Below, in pieces: positions 1-8,815 of a stretch of DNA of 64,000 bases. Source of the DNA: Sporosarcina sp. P34 (GTDB taxonomy: Bacteria > Bacillota > Bacilli > Bacillales_A > Planococcaceae). Numbering within the stretch: position 1 is the stretch's first letter; every line of letters starts with the position of its first letter. The stretch is from the NCBI RefSeq assembly GCF_002743375.1, contig NZ_PDZC01000003.1, positions 344,188 through 408,187 on the forward strand, given 5' to 3'. The translations under genes and the position numbers were made by a program. A model generated the notes under the pieces. It saw nothing but the letters and a program-made list of their open reading frames with translations. It made no database searches and was not told where the DNA came from.

Positions 1-2
1 TT

Positions 3-164
3 CCGCATGCACAGGCTGCGAAAGCGAAGGAGTTGCAAGCGGTTTGCCCGATAGAGGCGAGTCGTGTGATTTCGTTTGAAGAAGTTGATGTAAAATGTTC
101 GAAAAAAAACACAAAGGTAGTTGTTGGCTCTCTTTACTTATTAAGTAGTTTAATGAGACAATAG
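3..164 (+). CDS. folC: FolC C-terminus (partial, 5' end outside window)
   Basis: This is the last 53 codons of a bifunctional folylpolyglutamate/dihydrofolate synthase, which adds glutamate to folates in the cytoplasm. The frame is open from the window edge to a TAG ending at 164. The tail VVVGSLYLLSSLMRQ resembles the GSLY-containing C-terminus usual in FolC. The neighbourhood supports the call: in B. subtilis folC lies immediately upstream of comC, and here a prepilin peptidase-containing pilus locus follows. The catalytic part lies outside the window. Confidence 0.75.
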   Translation, partial: PHAQAAKAKELQAVCPIEASRVISFEEVDVKCSKKNTKVVVGSLYLLSSLMRQ

Positions 165-262
165 GCTTAATAAAGTTAGTTTTATAGACTATTACGTTTA
201 CGACAGGGTATTTAGTTTTAGTAGGAGAATATGACGAATGTAAACGGGAGGAGTGTCATGTT

Positions 263-703
263 ATGAATACTACTAAAGAAAAAGGATTTACACTAGTCGA
301 AATTCTAGCGGCTTTGACAATTTTGGGTATTGTATTCGTTAGTTTCATGACGATTTTTTCTCAAATGAACTTATTTAATACTCGTACAGAATCTAAACTC
401 GAAACGATCCATTTGGCTAAAAAAGAATTGAATTTTTGGAAAGAGAATCCGATGCCGTTAGAAAATAATGAAAAGATTTCAGTTCTCAAGAAAGATGGTG
501 TATCGTCACCTGGATTTATTTTTTATACATACACACGTCGGGATGAACCCAAATACGAATACCGTGTGAAATACCGTGTACAGTCGGACTTGAAGCCTTT
601 CACCGAAACATCTATTATACTTCATCGTGTACAAATTTCAATTTACCAGAATGGCAAGGAAATTAGTGAGACGTTTGGTTATGTGGAGGATGGAGCTCTA
701 TGA
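263..703 (+). CDS. type IV minor pilin (prepilin-type N-terminal domain)
   Basis: A 146-residue pilin-like protein, probably a minor pilin placed at the pilus tip or priming assembly. The N-terminus has a class III prepilin signal: a short basic leader ending in Gly8, then FTLVE with the conserved Glu at mature position 5 and a hydrophobic helix to about residue 30. PilD (11829-12584) should cleave after Gly8. The start ATG at 263 follows a GGGAGGAG ribosome site at 246-253. It overlaps the next gene by 4 bases (ATGA), so the two are translationally coupled. It resembles PilV/PilI-type pseudopilins; the exact subclass cannot be fixed by eye. Confidence 0.85.
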   Translation: MNTTKEKGFTLVEILAALTILGIVFVSFMTIFSQMNLFNTRTESKLETIHLAKKELNFWKENPMPLENNEKISVLKKDGVSSPGFIFYTYTRRDEPKYEYRVKYRVQSDLKPFTETSIILHRVQISIYQNGKEISETFGYVEDGAL

Positions 704-1179
704 ATGTAAAGTGGACAATAAGAAAGAATCAGCAAGGAATGTCAGTTGTTGAACTATTAGCAACGCTACTACTTGTCTCCTTGGTATCTGTAATCATCTG
801 GACAACATTCTCAATCAGTACCCGACTGAATACATCGGAGACGGCAAAATTACGCCTACAGCAAGAGGCAAATTATATTGCGACAGAAGCACAACGATTA
901 CATCGTAAGTGTTTAAGTTATGAATTTGTTGTGATGCCTCAAAAAGTGAGTGTTCAAAATTGCCGAACGTCATCTCAAACTGTAGAAGATTCTATTCTTA
1001 GTACGAATTTTATGTATTATACAGATCAAAAAAAATCAGAAACTACTGAAGAAAGATTCTATATAAACGCAAAGAAAGAGAATTTAGAAATATCAAAGTT
1101 TTGGGTTGTAGATCCAAAAAACAATAAATTGAAAGTATCCATCCCATTGGAACTATCTAGATATAAGGTAGCTCCTTGA
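700..1179 (+). CDS. type IV minor pilin (PilW/PilJ-like)
   Basis: A 159-residue second minor pilin. The leader ends at Gly13 and is followed by MSVVELLATLLLV, with Glu at mature position 5 and a hydrophobic helix. The globular part has two cysteines near the middle (around residues 68 and 88) that could form a disulfide. It overlaps both neighbours by 4 bases, a tightly coupled arrangement. A run of minor pilins ahead of a PilX-like protein is the usual order of a pilus tip complex (PilV-PilW-PilX in Gram-negatives). The specific assignment is inferred from order, since the globular domain gives no signature. Confidence 0.8.
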   Translation: MNVKWTIRKNQQGMSVVELLATLLLVSLVSVIIWTTFSISTRLNTSETAKLRLQQEANYIATEAQRLHRKCLSYEFVVMPQKVSVQNCRTSSQTVEDSILSTNFMYYTDQKKSETTEERFYINAKKENLEISKFWVVDPKNNKLKVSIPLELSRYKVAP

Positions 1180-2699
1180 AGAAAGGAAGCGGTCGTGTGC
1201 AATTACCTAAAAATGAAAAAGGCTATGCATTAGTGATTGTCTTGCTTGTCATCATATTTATCATGATTGGTAGTGCTGTTTTCATGAGGGGATCGATTAG
1301 CAATGCTAAACAACAACGTATTGTAGATGACAACAATCTGGCATATACTGCTGCTGAAATGGGTGTAGATTATTACAAATGGCTGTATATTAATAAATTC
1401 AAAGCAGAAAGAGGTAAAATTTGGAGCAACATGAAGCTGGCCTATGAAAGCGATAAGGTCATGATAAATAACAAAAATATAACACCTGAAAAAAAGCAAG
1501 AAGAGCTTAAGCAAGCGGCAAAAAACCGGCAAAATCAAATGGTTGATCAACTTCTCAACCTGCACTTCGCTAATCTTGAAAAAACGAAGCCAGATACAAC
1601 CGATTCTTTACATTATAGTATTTTAGAACCTGTAAACTATACTAGAGTAAAAGATTCCGCGGATAGGGATATTGGTTTACTAGTCAAAGGTAAAGTTCTG
1701 GGGGAATATGGAAAAGGAAGCAAACGAGCAAAAAATTTGGATTTTGAGCTACTATTTGATTTTCCATTACTAGTTGAGGACAGTACTTCCAACCCACCAA
1801 TTAATGGAGAGGATTCTTTGACAATTCCCGTTGTGAACATTCCAAGTTTAATTGAAAACAATAAGCAAACTAAACCATGTACTACTAACCCTAACAATGA
1901 AAAATGCTTGGGACAGAAATCTATTGATACTCATTTTACTGCAATAAATTCCATTGTGTATTTTCCATTCGGTTATACAAAAGGAAATGGTAATATCGGA
2001 ATAGATTTTAAGAATACACAAATATATTCAAAAGGAAACATCGAGCTGCCTAATATGAATACTATGAATAACATAACCATGTATGCTGAGGGGAATATTG
2101 AACTGAAAAATTTAAATGGAGCAAATCAAGCAAATTTGTATACAACTGGAAATATAGAATTTAAGAATGCTAGCTCAGGCTATTCAAATTCCATACTTTA
2201 TGCAGTAGGAGCTATGGATGGAAAAAATACCGAATTTAAAAACATGAAAATAGTTGTCGGCGGTAACTACACTGGAGAGAAATTTGTGCTAACTAGCAAG
2301 TCAATTATGGTAGTTGGTAAAGAACTCACAATGAAGAAAGCAGGCTCTATACAGAATTCCAACTTAGTTGTTAAAGGAAATTTAGTTGTAGAGAAGTCGC
2401 TTGCCATTAAAAACAATTCAAAGGTTTGCGTCGGTGGAAATATTGATTTTAATAATATAGATCTGAAAACAATGGATTCAAATAGCAAAATTTATTTTGT
2501 GGAGGAAAAAGCTAAACCCCAAAGTATTATTGGCAAATACCCAAACTTAATTCCGATGAAAGAAGCTGTATTTAAAACTAATCCACAAGCGTTATATGAT
2601 AACTGTGTTGGCAGTGGAAGTGGAAGCGGAAGCGGCAGTTCTGGCATTTCAGATAACCCTAATTGGGAGCCTCCTGAAATCGAAGTTACATATAATTAA
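1176..2699 (+). CDS. PilX-like pilus protein with repetitive, probable beta-helix C-terminal region
   Basis: A 507-residue protein with a PilX/GspK-type N-terminus: Gly, then YALVIVLLVIIFIMIG, lacking the Glu5 of ordinary pilins. After a helical region (to about residue 130) comes a stretch of short repeats from about 255 to 440 in which GNIEL, GNIEF and similar G-N-hydrophobic motifs recur every 20-25 residues, suggesting a right-handed beta-helix. A GSGSGSGS linker precedes a short acidic tail. The listed TTG start at 1176 overlaps the upstream stop; GTG at 1197, with AAAGGAAG at about 1182-1189, is an equally good start and gives a leader MQLPKNEKG. The sequence is visibly more AT-rich than pilB and pilT. 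It is probably a tip or surface-binding subunit. Confidence 0.75.
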   Translation: MKKGSGRVQLPKNEKGYALVIVLLVIIFIMIGSAVFMRGSISNAKQQRIVDDNNLAYTAAEMGVDYYKWLYINKFKAERGKIWSNMKLAYESDKVMINNKNITPEKKQEELKQAAKNRQNQMVDQLLNLHFANLEKTKPDTTDSLHYSILEPVNYTRVKDSADRDIGLLVKGKVLGEYGKGSKRAKNLDFELLFDFPLLVEDSTSNPPINGEDSLTIPVVNIPSLIENNKQTKPCTTNPNNEKCLGQKSIDTHFTAINSIVYFPFGYTKGNGNIGIDFKNTQIYSKGNIELPNMNTMNNITMYAEGNIELKNLNGANQANLYTTGNIEFKNASSGYSNSILYAVGAMDGKNTEFKNMKIVVGGNYTGEKFVLTSKSIMVVGKELTMKKAGSIQNSNLVVKGNLVVEKSLAIKNNSKVCVGGNIDFNNIDLKTMDSNSKIYFVEEKAKPQSIIGKYPNLIPMKEAVFKTNPQALYDNCVGSGSGSGSGSSGISDNPNWEPPEIEVTYN

Positions 2700-2719
2700 T
2701 CAAAGTCAGGAGATTTACT

Positions 2720-4189
2720 ATGAAACTAAAACAATACAAAATTAGCCTCGTCATAAGTGCACTATTACTAGCCATCTCCGCCATTTTCGCCCAACAAGCT
2801 TACGCTGGCGACGGCTTCTTCTCAAACTTTAAAAAGTTTAGCAAACACACATATGCAGGACCGTTTGACATTTCAAAGCGTAATCGTAAAGAAGCGAAGG
2901 AAAAATTAGTAAATGATTTTTTAGAGCTTGAACAAACTTTATCAGTACAACTAATCGTACAAGATCTTCAAATAGACATACCAGCAGATATAGTACATTT
3001 TGATCCAGATGCAACACTAAACGTAGCAAAAAGTGGAGTAGATAATTCATTAATCGCGAATGTCTCTCGAGAAGGGCTTCGTACGGTGATGAAACAAAAT
3101 TTCCATTCGCTTTCATTTAGTGAAGATGATGTGGAAAAAATAGCCGCACAACTAGAAGTTCAGCTACGAAGCGGTATTATGCCACAACAAGTATATATAG
3201 CGAATTTTATACCCGAGCTGTACGAGCAGAAACAAGTGATTGCTACTGCCGCATATGAAGTGGATGAGCTAGAAAAAGGTTTGCGTTTATTGATGGACGA
3301 TTTGAATGGTTTAGATATTCAGCCGAATTCTACCTTTTCATTCCGTGAATTTTTGGATGGTAAAGTGTCTGCTAGTGCGACAGATGTACAGATGACTATT
3401 ATGGCTTCTCTCCTATATAAATCCGCATTGCAGACGAATTGGGTAATAGATGAACGCAATATTTCTTCTGAATTACCTGCGGGCGTTGAACCAGGATTTG
3501 AAGCTGCGATCAATCGTAAGCTCGATTTAGATTTCCAGTTCACGAATCCCAACCAAACCGTCTTTACGATTCGTACGGCTTGGACAGGCGCTCAATTGGA
3601 ACTGTCGATTGAAGGTCTACCGTTTGTGCATCGTTACGATACCGAAGTGGAGAAAATCACAACGTATGATCCGAAAACGGTTATCCGTTATAGCGCTTTT
3701 GTAAATGCAGGTGCGATTGAAGTGGTGGATAAAGGCAAGAAAGGCATGGAAGTTGCGGTTATACGGAATATTCTATTGAATGGTTCATTGGAAGAAATAG
3801 AAGATGTGTCAATTGATTTCTATGCGCCTAGACCGATTATTGAACGACATAGTTTAAAAAAGGTAGTAGAGAAAGTTCCTGAAAGTAATGTGGATAGTGC
3901 TTCTAGCAATACCGATGGAAACACATCAGGTAATGGCTCGACAGATAACCCGTCTACTTCATCTGATGGGAAAGGTTCGACTTCTTCAAATGGTGGCGGA
4001 TCAGGTAGCGATGGAAGCTCAGGATCAGGCAATACGAGTTCTTCTTCAGGTAATGGAACGGGGAGCAGCGGATCGGGATCTGGTTCAAGTAACACAAATG
4101 TCCCGACTGGAAAAGGTGATGTGAACTATGATTACGATAAAGGTGGCAATCTTATAAAGGTCGACAAGAATGGGAATCCAATCGATTGA
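2720..4189 (+). CDS. secreted VanW-family protein with G5-like domain and Ser/Gly-rich tail
   Basis: A 489-residue exported protein. An N-terminal signal peptide (residues 1-29, hydrophobic core then AQQAYA) is followed by an undescribed region to about 190. A VanW-like segment (about 195-300) contains PNSTFSFREF and a later FxFTNPNQTVF. A G5-like beta domain (about 310-375) contains GKKGMEVAVIR. A Ser/Gly/Asn/Thr-rich linker (about 390-465) precedes a short charged end. It has its own ribosome site and lies 20 bases after the PilX-like gene and 15 before pilB, so it is in the pilus operon. VanW/G5 proteins occur near Firmicutes pilus genes, but their role is not known; a cell-wall or pilus-associated function is an inference. 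Confidence 0.7.
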   Translation: MKLKQYKISLVISALLLAISAIFAQQAYAGDGFFSNFKKFSKHTYAGPFDISKRNRKEAKEKLVNDFLELEQTLSVQLIVQDLQIDIPADIVHFDPDATLNVAKSGVDNSLIANVSREGLRTVMKQNFHSLSFSEDDVEKIAAQLEVQLRSGIMPQQVYIANFIPELYEQKQVIATAAYEVDELEKGLRLLMDDLNGLDIQPNSTFSFREFLDGKVSASATDVQMTIMASLLYKSALQTNWVIDERNISSELPAGVEPGFEAAINRKLDLDFQFTNPNQTVFTIRTAWTGAQLELSIEGLPFVHRYDTEVEKITTYDPKTVIRYSAFVNAGAIEVVDKGKKGMEVAVIRNILLNGSLEEIEDVSIDFYAPRPIIERHSLKKVVEKVPESNVDSASSNTDGNTSGNGSTDNPSTSSDGKGSTSSNGGGSGSDGSSGSGNTSSSSGNGTGSSGSGSGSSNTNVPTGKGDVNYDYDKGGNLIKVDKNGNPID

Positions 4190-4204
4190 TAGAGGGGGAT
4201 TGAG

Positions 4205-5869
4205 ATGGCGACAACTAGAAAGCGTCTTGGAGATTTATTGATAGAATCCGGCTTGCTGACGGACGAACAGTTAATGAGTACGTTGAAAGAAAAGACTCGC
4301 GATGAGCGACTAGGTGATGCGTTACTGCAACGTGGGTACATTACGGAGCAACAGTTGATCGAAGTGTTGGAGTTCCAGCTAGGCATTCCTCATGTCAACT
4401 TATTCCGTTATCCGTTTGATCCGAAGTTGTTTAATATTGTACCTAAAAGTTTAGCGCAGCAAAAAATGATCGTTCCGTTGAAAAAAGATGGAGATAAATT
4501 ATTCGTCGCCATGGCGGACCCGATGGATTATAACACGATTGAGGATTTACGGTTGTCTACTGGTTTCCATATAGATACTGCCATCGCATCAAAAGACGAT
4601 ATTACACGAACGATCACTAGATATTATGATGAATTATTTGATGACTTGCTGTTTGAAGAACCTGAAACAACTGCGAGTCAGACAGAGCAACAAGATGATA
4701 TCGTAGATAATGATTCTCCTGTTGTACGTTTAGTGAATCAGATTATTTCTAGTGCGGTTTCTATGAAGTCGAGTGATATTCATATTGATCCGCAAGAACA
4801 CCAAGTCATTATCCGCTTCAGAATTGATGGGAAACTGCAGACTGAACGGGTCTTGCCGAAGCATATGCAGGCTATGCTTCTAGCCCGAATCAAAATCATG
4901 GGAAATTTGAACATTACGGAATCACGCATGCCACAGGATGGGCGTATCAAAGTCATGATTGATTTCCGTCCAATCGACTTGCGGTTATCGACTTTACCGA
5001 CAGTTTTTGGTGAAAAAGTCGTTATGCGTATTTTGGACTTGAGTAGTTCATTGAATGATATGACAAAGCTTGGTTTCGGTTCAACGAATCTAGAGCGTTT
5101 TCTTGGAGAAATTGAAAAGCCGAACGGTATTGTGTTGATTTCTGGACCCACTGGTTCGGGTAAATCATCCACGTTATATGCAGCGTTGAATCGGTTGAAT
5201 AGCGAAGAGGTAAATATTATTACGATTGAAGATCCCGTGGAGTATCAGTTGGAAGGAATTAATCAGATTCAAGTAAATACGAATGTCGGATTAACGTTTG
5301 CAGCAGGGTTACGTTCTATATTGCGTCAAGATCCAGATGTGGTCATGGTAGGAGAAATTCGGGATAAAGAGACGGTAGAAATTGCGATACGTGCTTCATT
5401 GACAGGACATTTAGTTTTGAGCACGATCCACACGAATGATTCAGTTGCATCTATATCACGGCTACTTGATATGGGTGTGGAGCCATTCCTTTTGACTACC
5501 TCTCTTAATGCCATTGTAGCTCAACGATTGATCCGTCGTGTATGCCGAGACTGCGGTACTACACAGCTAGCTACTGATCGTGAAAAAGAAATTTTCGCTA
5601 GACGTGGGAAAACGATTGAAACAATTCATCGAGGTGCGGGTTGCTCGGCATGTAATATGACAGGATACCGTGGAAGGATTGCGATTCATGAAGTATTAAT
5701 CATCAATGCTGAAATGCGTAATGCGATCAATAATAGCGCATCGCCTACTGTATTCCGCGAAATCGCAGAGAGAAGTGGAACGATATTTCTGATAGATGAT
5801 GGTTTGGAAAAAGTGAAACAAGGCATTACAACTACTGAAGAAGTGTTGAGGGTGGCCTTGATAGATTAG
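4205..5869 (+). CDS. pilB: type IV pilus extension ATPase PilB (GspE family)
   Basis: A 554-residue cytoplasmic hexameric ATPase that powers pilus extension. The N-terminus is an MshEN-type domain with two 24-residue motifs, R7LGDLL...K30 and R35LGDAL...Q58, close to the RLGxxL repeats that bind c-di-GMP in MshE. The secretion-ATPase core follows with Walker A GPTGSGKSS at about 314-322, an Asp box, and Walker B DPDVVMVGEIRD at about 376-387. A four-cysteine zinc site is formed by VCRDCG (about 446-451) and CSAC (480-483), as in PilB and GspE. The start ATG follows GAGGGGG. Length is normal for PilB. It sits directly upstream of pilT. Confidence 0.95.
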   Translation: MATTRKRLGDLLIESGLLTDEQLMSTLKEKTRDERLGDALLQRGYITEQQLIEVLEFQLGIPHVNLFRYPFDPKLFNIVPKSLAQQKMIVPLKKDGDKLFVAMADPMDYNTIEDLRLSTGFHIDTAIASKDDITRTITRYYDELFDDLLFEEPETTASQTEQQDDIVDNDSPVVRLVNQIISSAVSMKSSDIHIDPQEHQVIIRFRIDGKLQTERVLPKHMQAMLLARIKIMGNLNITESRMPQDGRIKVMIDFRPIDLRLSTLPTVFGEKVVMRILDLSSSLNDMTKLGFGSTNLERFLGEIEKPNGIVLISGPTGSGKSSTLYAALNRLNSEEVNIITIEDPVEYQLEGINQIQVNTNVGLTFAAGLRSILRQDPDVVMVGEIRDKETVEIAIRASLTGHLVLSTIHTNDSVASISRLLDMGVEPFLLTTSLNAIVAQRLIRRVCRDCGTTQLATDREKEIFARRGKTIETIHRGAGCSACNMTGYRGRIAIHEVLIINAEMRNAINNSASPTVFREIAERSGTIFLIDDGLEKVKQGITTTEEVLRVALID

Positions 5870-5880
5870 GAGTGTTTGCG

Positions 5881-6918
5881 GTGACTGAAAGAATTGATCA
5901 ATTATTAACTGAAGCCTTTACTATCAAAGCGTCTGATATTCATTTAACTGTTGGCGTGCCTCCAGTTTTCCGAGTGCATGGTGATTTAAAACGATTTGGT
6001 GAAACCGTTATGACGGAAGAAGACACAAAAGAAATTGCGTATCAAACGATTCCAGAAAAAATGATTCCTGCATTTAAAGAAGCTGGACAGATTGACTATT
6101 CTTATGAAATCGCTGGCGTTTCTCGTTTCCGTGTCAACGCATTCCAACAACGCGGTGCGATATCGTTAGCATTTCGGACGATTCCTACAAAGATTCCTAC
6201 AATCGATGAGTTGAATATGCCAGGAACGTTAAAGAGTTTATCTGACACTGCACAAGGATTAATTTTAGTTACAGGGCCCACTGGTTCAGGTAAGTCCACA
6301 ACACTTGCGGCAATGATTCGTTATATGAATGAAACGATGCGAAAGCATATTATTACGTTAGAAGATCCAATTGAGTATATGCATGAGCACGGCTCTTCTA
6401 TTATCGATCAACGGGAAGTCGGTTTTGATACAGTATCGTTTGCGGACGGCTTACGTGCTGCGTTGCGTCAAGACCCCGATGTGATATTAGTAGGTGAGAT
6501 GCGTGACTTGGAGACGATTTCTACGGCTATCACTGCTGCGGAAACCGGTCACTTAGTTCTGGCAACTTTACACACATGGAGTGCCGCTTCGACAATCGAT
6601 AGAATTATAGACGTATTTCCTCATGGGCAACAGGCACAAATTCGCGTGCAGTTGGCAGGTGTTTTGAAAGCAGTCGTTTCTCAGCGTTTATTCCAGACGA
6701 TGGATAAGCAAGGAAGACGTGCGGCGACAGAGATTATGATTAATAATCCTGCTGTGTCGAACTTGATACGATCTGAGAAAATTCACCAGATCCCGAACGT
6801 CATTCAGACAAGCCGTGCACTTGGAATGCATATGATGGATCACTCAGTGAAGAATTTGATGGAACAGAGAATCATTTCGTATGAAGCGGCATTACCGTTT
6901 TTGCAAGGGGATGAGTAA
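5881..6918 (+). CDS. pilT: type IV pilus retraction ATPase PilT
   Basis: A 345-residue retraction motor that depolymerises the pilus. It has the compact PilT architecture: an N-terminal PAS-like part (SDIHLTVGVPPVFRVHG), then the ATPase core with Walker A GPTGSGKST at about 132-140 and Walker B DPDVILVGEMRD. No four-cysteine zinc motif is present, which separates it from PilB. GTG at 5881 is chosen because AGGAG at 5868-5872 lies 8 bases upstream; an in-frame GTG at 5872 overlaps that ribosome site. The gene follows pilB closely and precedes pilC by two bases. B. subtilis has no pilT, so this locus is a motile pilus system and not only a Com pseudopilus. Confidence 0.95.
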   Translation: MTERIDQLLTEAFTIKASDIHLTVGVPPVFRVHGDLKRFGETVMTEEDTKEIAYQTIPEKMIPAFKEAGQIDYSYEIAGVSRFRVNAFQQRGAISLAFRTIPTKIPTIDELNMPGTLKSLSDTAQGLILVTGPTGSGKSTTLAAMIRYMNETMRKHIITLEDPIEYMHEHGSSIIDQREVGFDTVSFADGLRAALRQDPDVILVGEMRDLETISTAITAAETGHLVLATLHTWSAASTIDRIIDVFPHGQQAQIRVQLAGVLKAVVSQRLFQTMDKQGRRAATEIMINNPAVSNLIRSEKIHQIPNVIQTSRALGMHMMDHSVKNLMEQRIISYEAALPFLQGDE

Positions 6919-6920
6919 GA

Positions 6921-8132
6921 GTGGCTCGTTTTACATATGAAGGGCGAGATGCAAAAGCGATTCGCCGTGGTACGGTGACCGCTACGAATAAGCGAGATGC
7001 AGCGATTAAGCTTAAAGATCAAGGGATTCGTGTGGTCAGTCTTGTCGAGCAGAAAGAAACGATGCTGACGAAAGATATTACGATTGGTAGTCCGGTTAAG
7101 CGGGATCAATTGATTATGTTCTTACGACAGTTTTCTACTCTTCTTCAAGCAGGGGTTACGATTGTGGATGCGGTGAGAATTCTATCTATGCAAGTGGAGC
7201 AGGCGGCATTTCGAAAGATCTTGACCGCGGTTCAGGAAGATTTACGCACTGGCACAGCGTTATCTATAGCATTCGGAAAACATCCTAAAGTTTTTGAGCC
7301 GTTGATTTTAAACATGGTGGCGGCAGGAGAAGTTTCTGGTACGGTGGATGAATCATTGGATCAATTAGCGGAGCATTTCGAGAAGGCGTACCGTACAAGA
7401 CAAAAAGTCACATCGGCGATGGCCTATCCAGTAGTAGTAGGCATTATAGCAATCGCCGTAGTTATTTTTCTTCTATGGTTCGTCGTACCAATGTTCGTGG
7501 ATATGTTTGACAGCATAGGTGGACAATTACCTTGGCTAACTCGAGCGGTTATGGCAGCGAGTGAATGGATTGCCAACTACTGGTACTTGTTGATTCTTAT
7601 AATTTCAATTCTAGTCGTTGGATATATCTTGTTCAGAAGCAACCCAAAAGGGAAATACATTCTGGATACCATCTTGTTGAAATTACCTATATTCGGTAGC
7701 ATTGCGCAAAAATCTTCCCTCGCAATGATGACGCGCACATTAAGTTCTATGTTTTCGAGCTCTGTACCAATTTTACAGGCACTGTCTATGACAGAAAGAG
7801 TGGTAGGGAATGAAGTCATTTCAAAAGTGATTGGTGAGTCTAGGGTATCAATGGAACGAGGTGGATCTTTGACGGAACCTATGTTAAATCACTGGGCATT
7901 CCCACCATTAATTCCTCATATGATTGCCATTGGAGAAGAGACTGGGTCTTTAGACACCATGTTAGCTAAAGTTGCGGATTTTTATGAGAAAGAAGTAGAG
8001 GCAGCTACAGACCGCTTAAAAGCTTTGATAGAGCCTTTAATGATTGTTTTTTTAGCTGCAGTAGTTGGGACTATAGTCTTGGCAATCATGTTACCGATGT
8101 TTAGCATGTTTGAGCAGATAGATAATTTGTAA
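6921..8132 (+). CDS. pilC: type IV pilus inner-membrane platform protein PilC
   Basis: A 403-residue polytopic membrane protein of the GspF/PilC family that couples the PilB and PilT motors to the growing fibre. The N-terminus FTYEGRDAKAIRRGTV is typical of the family. Two T2SSF repeats (about 65-190 and 265-395) each end in strongly hydrophobic segments: VVVGIIAIAVVIFLLWFVVP, a second around residues 215-235, and the C-terminal LIEPLMIVFLAAVVGTIVLAIML. The gene uses GTG at 6921 right after the pilT stop. It ends the motor part of the operon; about 120 bases with a new promoter separate it from the pilin gene. Confidence 0.93.
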   Translation: MARFTYEGRDAKAIRRGTVTATNKRDAAIKLKDQGIRVVSLVEQKETMLTKDITIGSPVKRDQLIMFLRQFSTLLQAGVTIVDAVRILSMQVEQAAFRKILTAVQEDLRTGTALSIAFGKHPKVFEPLILNMVAAGEVSGTVDESLDQLAEHFEKAYRTRQKVTSAMAYPVVVGIIAIAVVIFLLWFVVPMFVDMFDSIGGQLPWLTRAVMAASEWIANYWYLLILIISILVVGYILFRSNPKGKYILDTILLKLPIFGSIAQKSSLAMMTRTLSSMFSSSVPILQALSMTERVVGNEVISKVIGESRVSMERGGSLTEPMLNHWAFPPLIPHMIAIGEETGSLDTMLAKVADFYEKEVEAATDRLKALIEPLMIVFLAAVVGTIVLAIMLPMFSMFEQIDNL

Positions 8133-8189
8133 TGGAAATAACAAAAGTTATTAATAATTTTAAGTTTTTTTCAATTAAACTAGTGTTAA

Positions 8190-8217
8190 TTTACTAGTGT
8201 CTTTGGTATACTATACT
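8190..8217 (+). promoter_or_regulatory. sigma-A-type promoter of the pilin gene
   Basis: TTTACT at 8190-8195 and TATACT at 8212-8217 are separated by 16 bases, 34 bases upstream of the pilin start. A separate promoter would let the structural pilin be made in excess over the motor proteins. The match was judged by eye only. Confidence 0.5.
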
Positions 8218-8250
8218 CATAGAGTACGATAAACAAAAGGAGGAAATTAT

Positions 8251-8721
8251 ATGAAAAAGTTTATGCAGAAGAAATTGAATGACAAGGGACTAACACTTGT
8301 CGAGCTATTGGCGGTTATTGTTATTTTGGGTATTATTGCTGCGATTGCAGTGCCGGCTATTGGGAATATTATTGAAAACACGAAGTATAATGCGGTGAAG
8401 TCGGATGCGTTGAATGCTTTGAGTGCAGGAAACCTATACTATGCTGAACAACCGAAAGAAACAAAAGTTACAATTGAACAGCTTGTTGAGCGCGGTTATC
8501 TTGATAATAAGGGCAAATTACTAGATACAGTAAGTGTTGATAAAGCTGTAGAAAAAAACAAATTATCAATTAGCGGTAACTCAGAAGAATATGCTGGTGT
8601 AAAAAAAGTGATATTTACAGCAGCTACTGTTGAATCAATTAATGCAGACACTCTAAAAGGTAGTGCAGAAGGCGATAAAACAATTACTGCAACACCGGCA
8701 GCAACACCACCAACACAATAA
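8251..8721 (+). CDS. pilA: type IV pilin, probable major subunit
   Basis: A 156-residue prepilin. The leader ends at Gly13, followed by LTLVELLAVIVILGIIAAIA with Glu5 and the long hydrophobic helix of fibre subunits. The globular part has no cysteines and ends in a Thr/Ala/Pro-rich tail. A strong AGGAGG site at 8240-8245 precedes the ATG and a separate promoter is visible upstream, as expected for the most abundant subunit. A perfect 18-bp hairpin follows the gene. The next gene encodes a second pilin with a nearly identical N-terminal helix; which one is the main fibre subunit cannot be decided from sequence. Confidence 0.88.
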   Translation: MKKFMQKKLNDKGLTLVELLAVIVILGIIAAIAVPAIGNIIENTKYNAVKSDALNALSAGNLYYAEQPKETKVTIEQLVERGYLDNKGKLLDTVSVDKAVEKNKLSISGNSEEYAGVKKVIFTAATVESINADTLKGSAEGDKTITATPAATPPTQ

Positions 8722-8741
8722 TAATGCGTAGTTATCAGGCT

Positions 8742-8780
8742 AAAGGCGAAAGGCGATTACTATAATCGCCTTTCGCCTTT
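8742..8780 (+). terminator. perfect 18-bp hairpin between two pilin genes
   Basis: AAAGGCGAAAGGCGATTA at 8742-8759 pairs perfectly with TAATCGCCTTTCGCCTTT at 8763-8780 around a 3-base loop. The sequence after it is A/T-rich but lacks a clean T tract. It may be a partial terminator or an mRNA 3'-end stabiliser that sets the ratio of the two pilins. Confidence 0.65.
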
Positions 8781-8815
8781 AATTTATAATTATATCAGGG
8801 GGACTGATAAGTGAT

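Noticed and set aside
3820..4124. Open frames in both strands over the Ser/Gly-rich tail of the VanW-like protein
   Set aside because: Low-complexity coding sequence keeps other frames open; they lack start signals.
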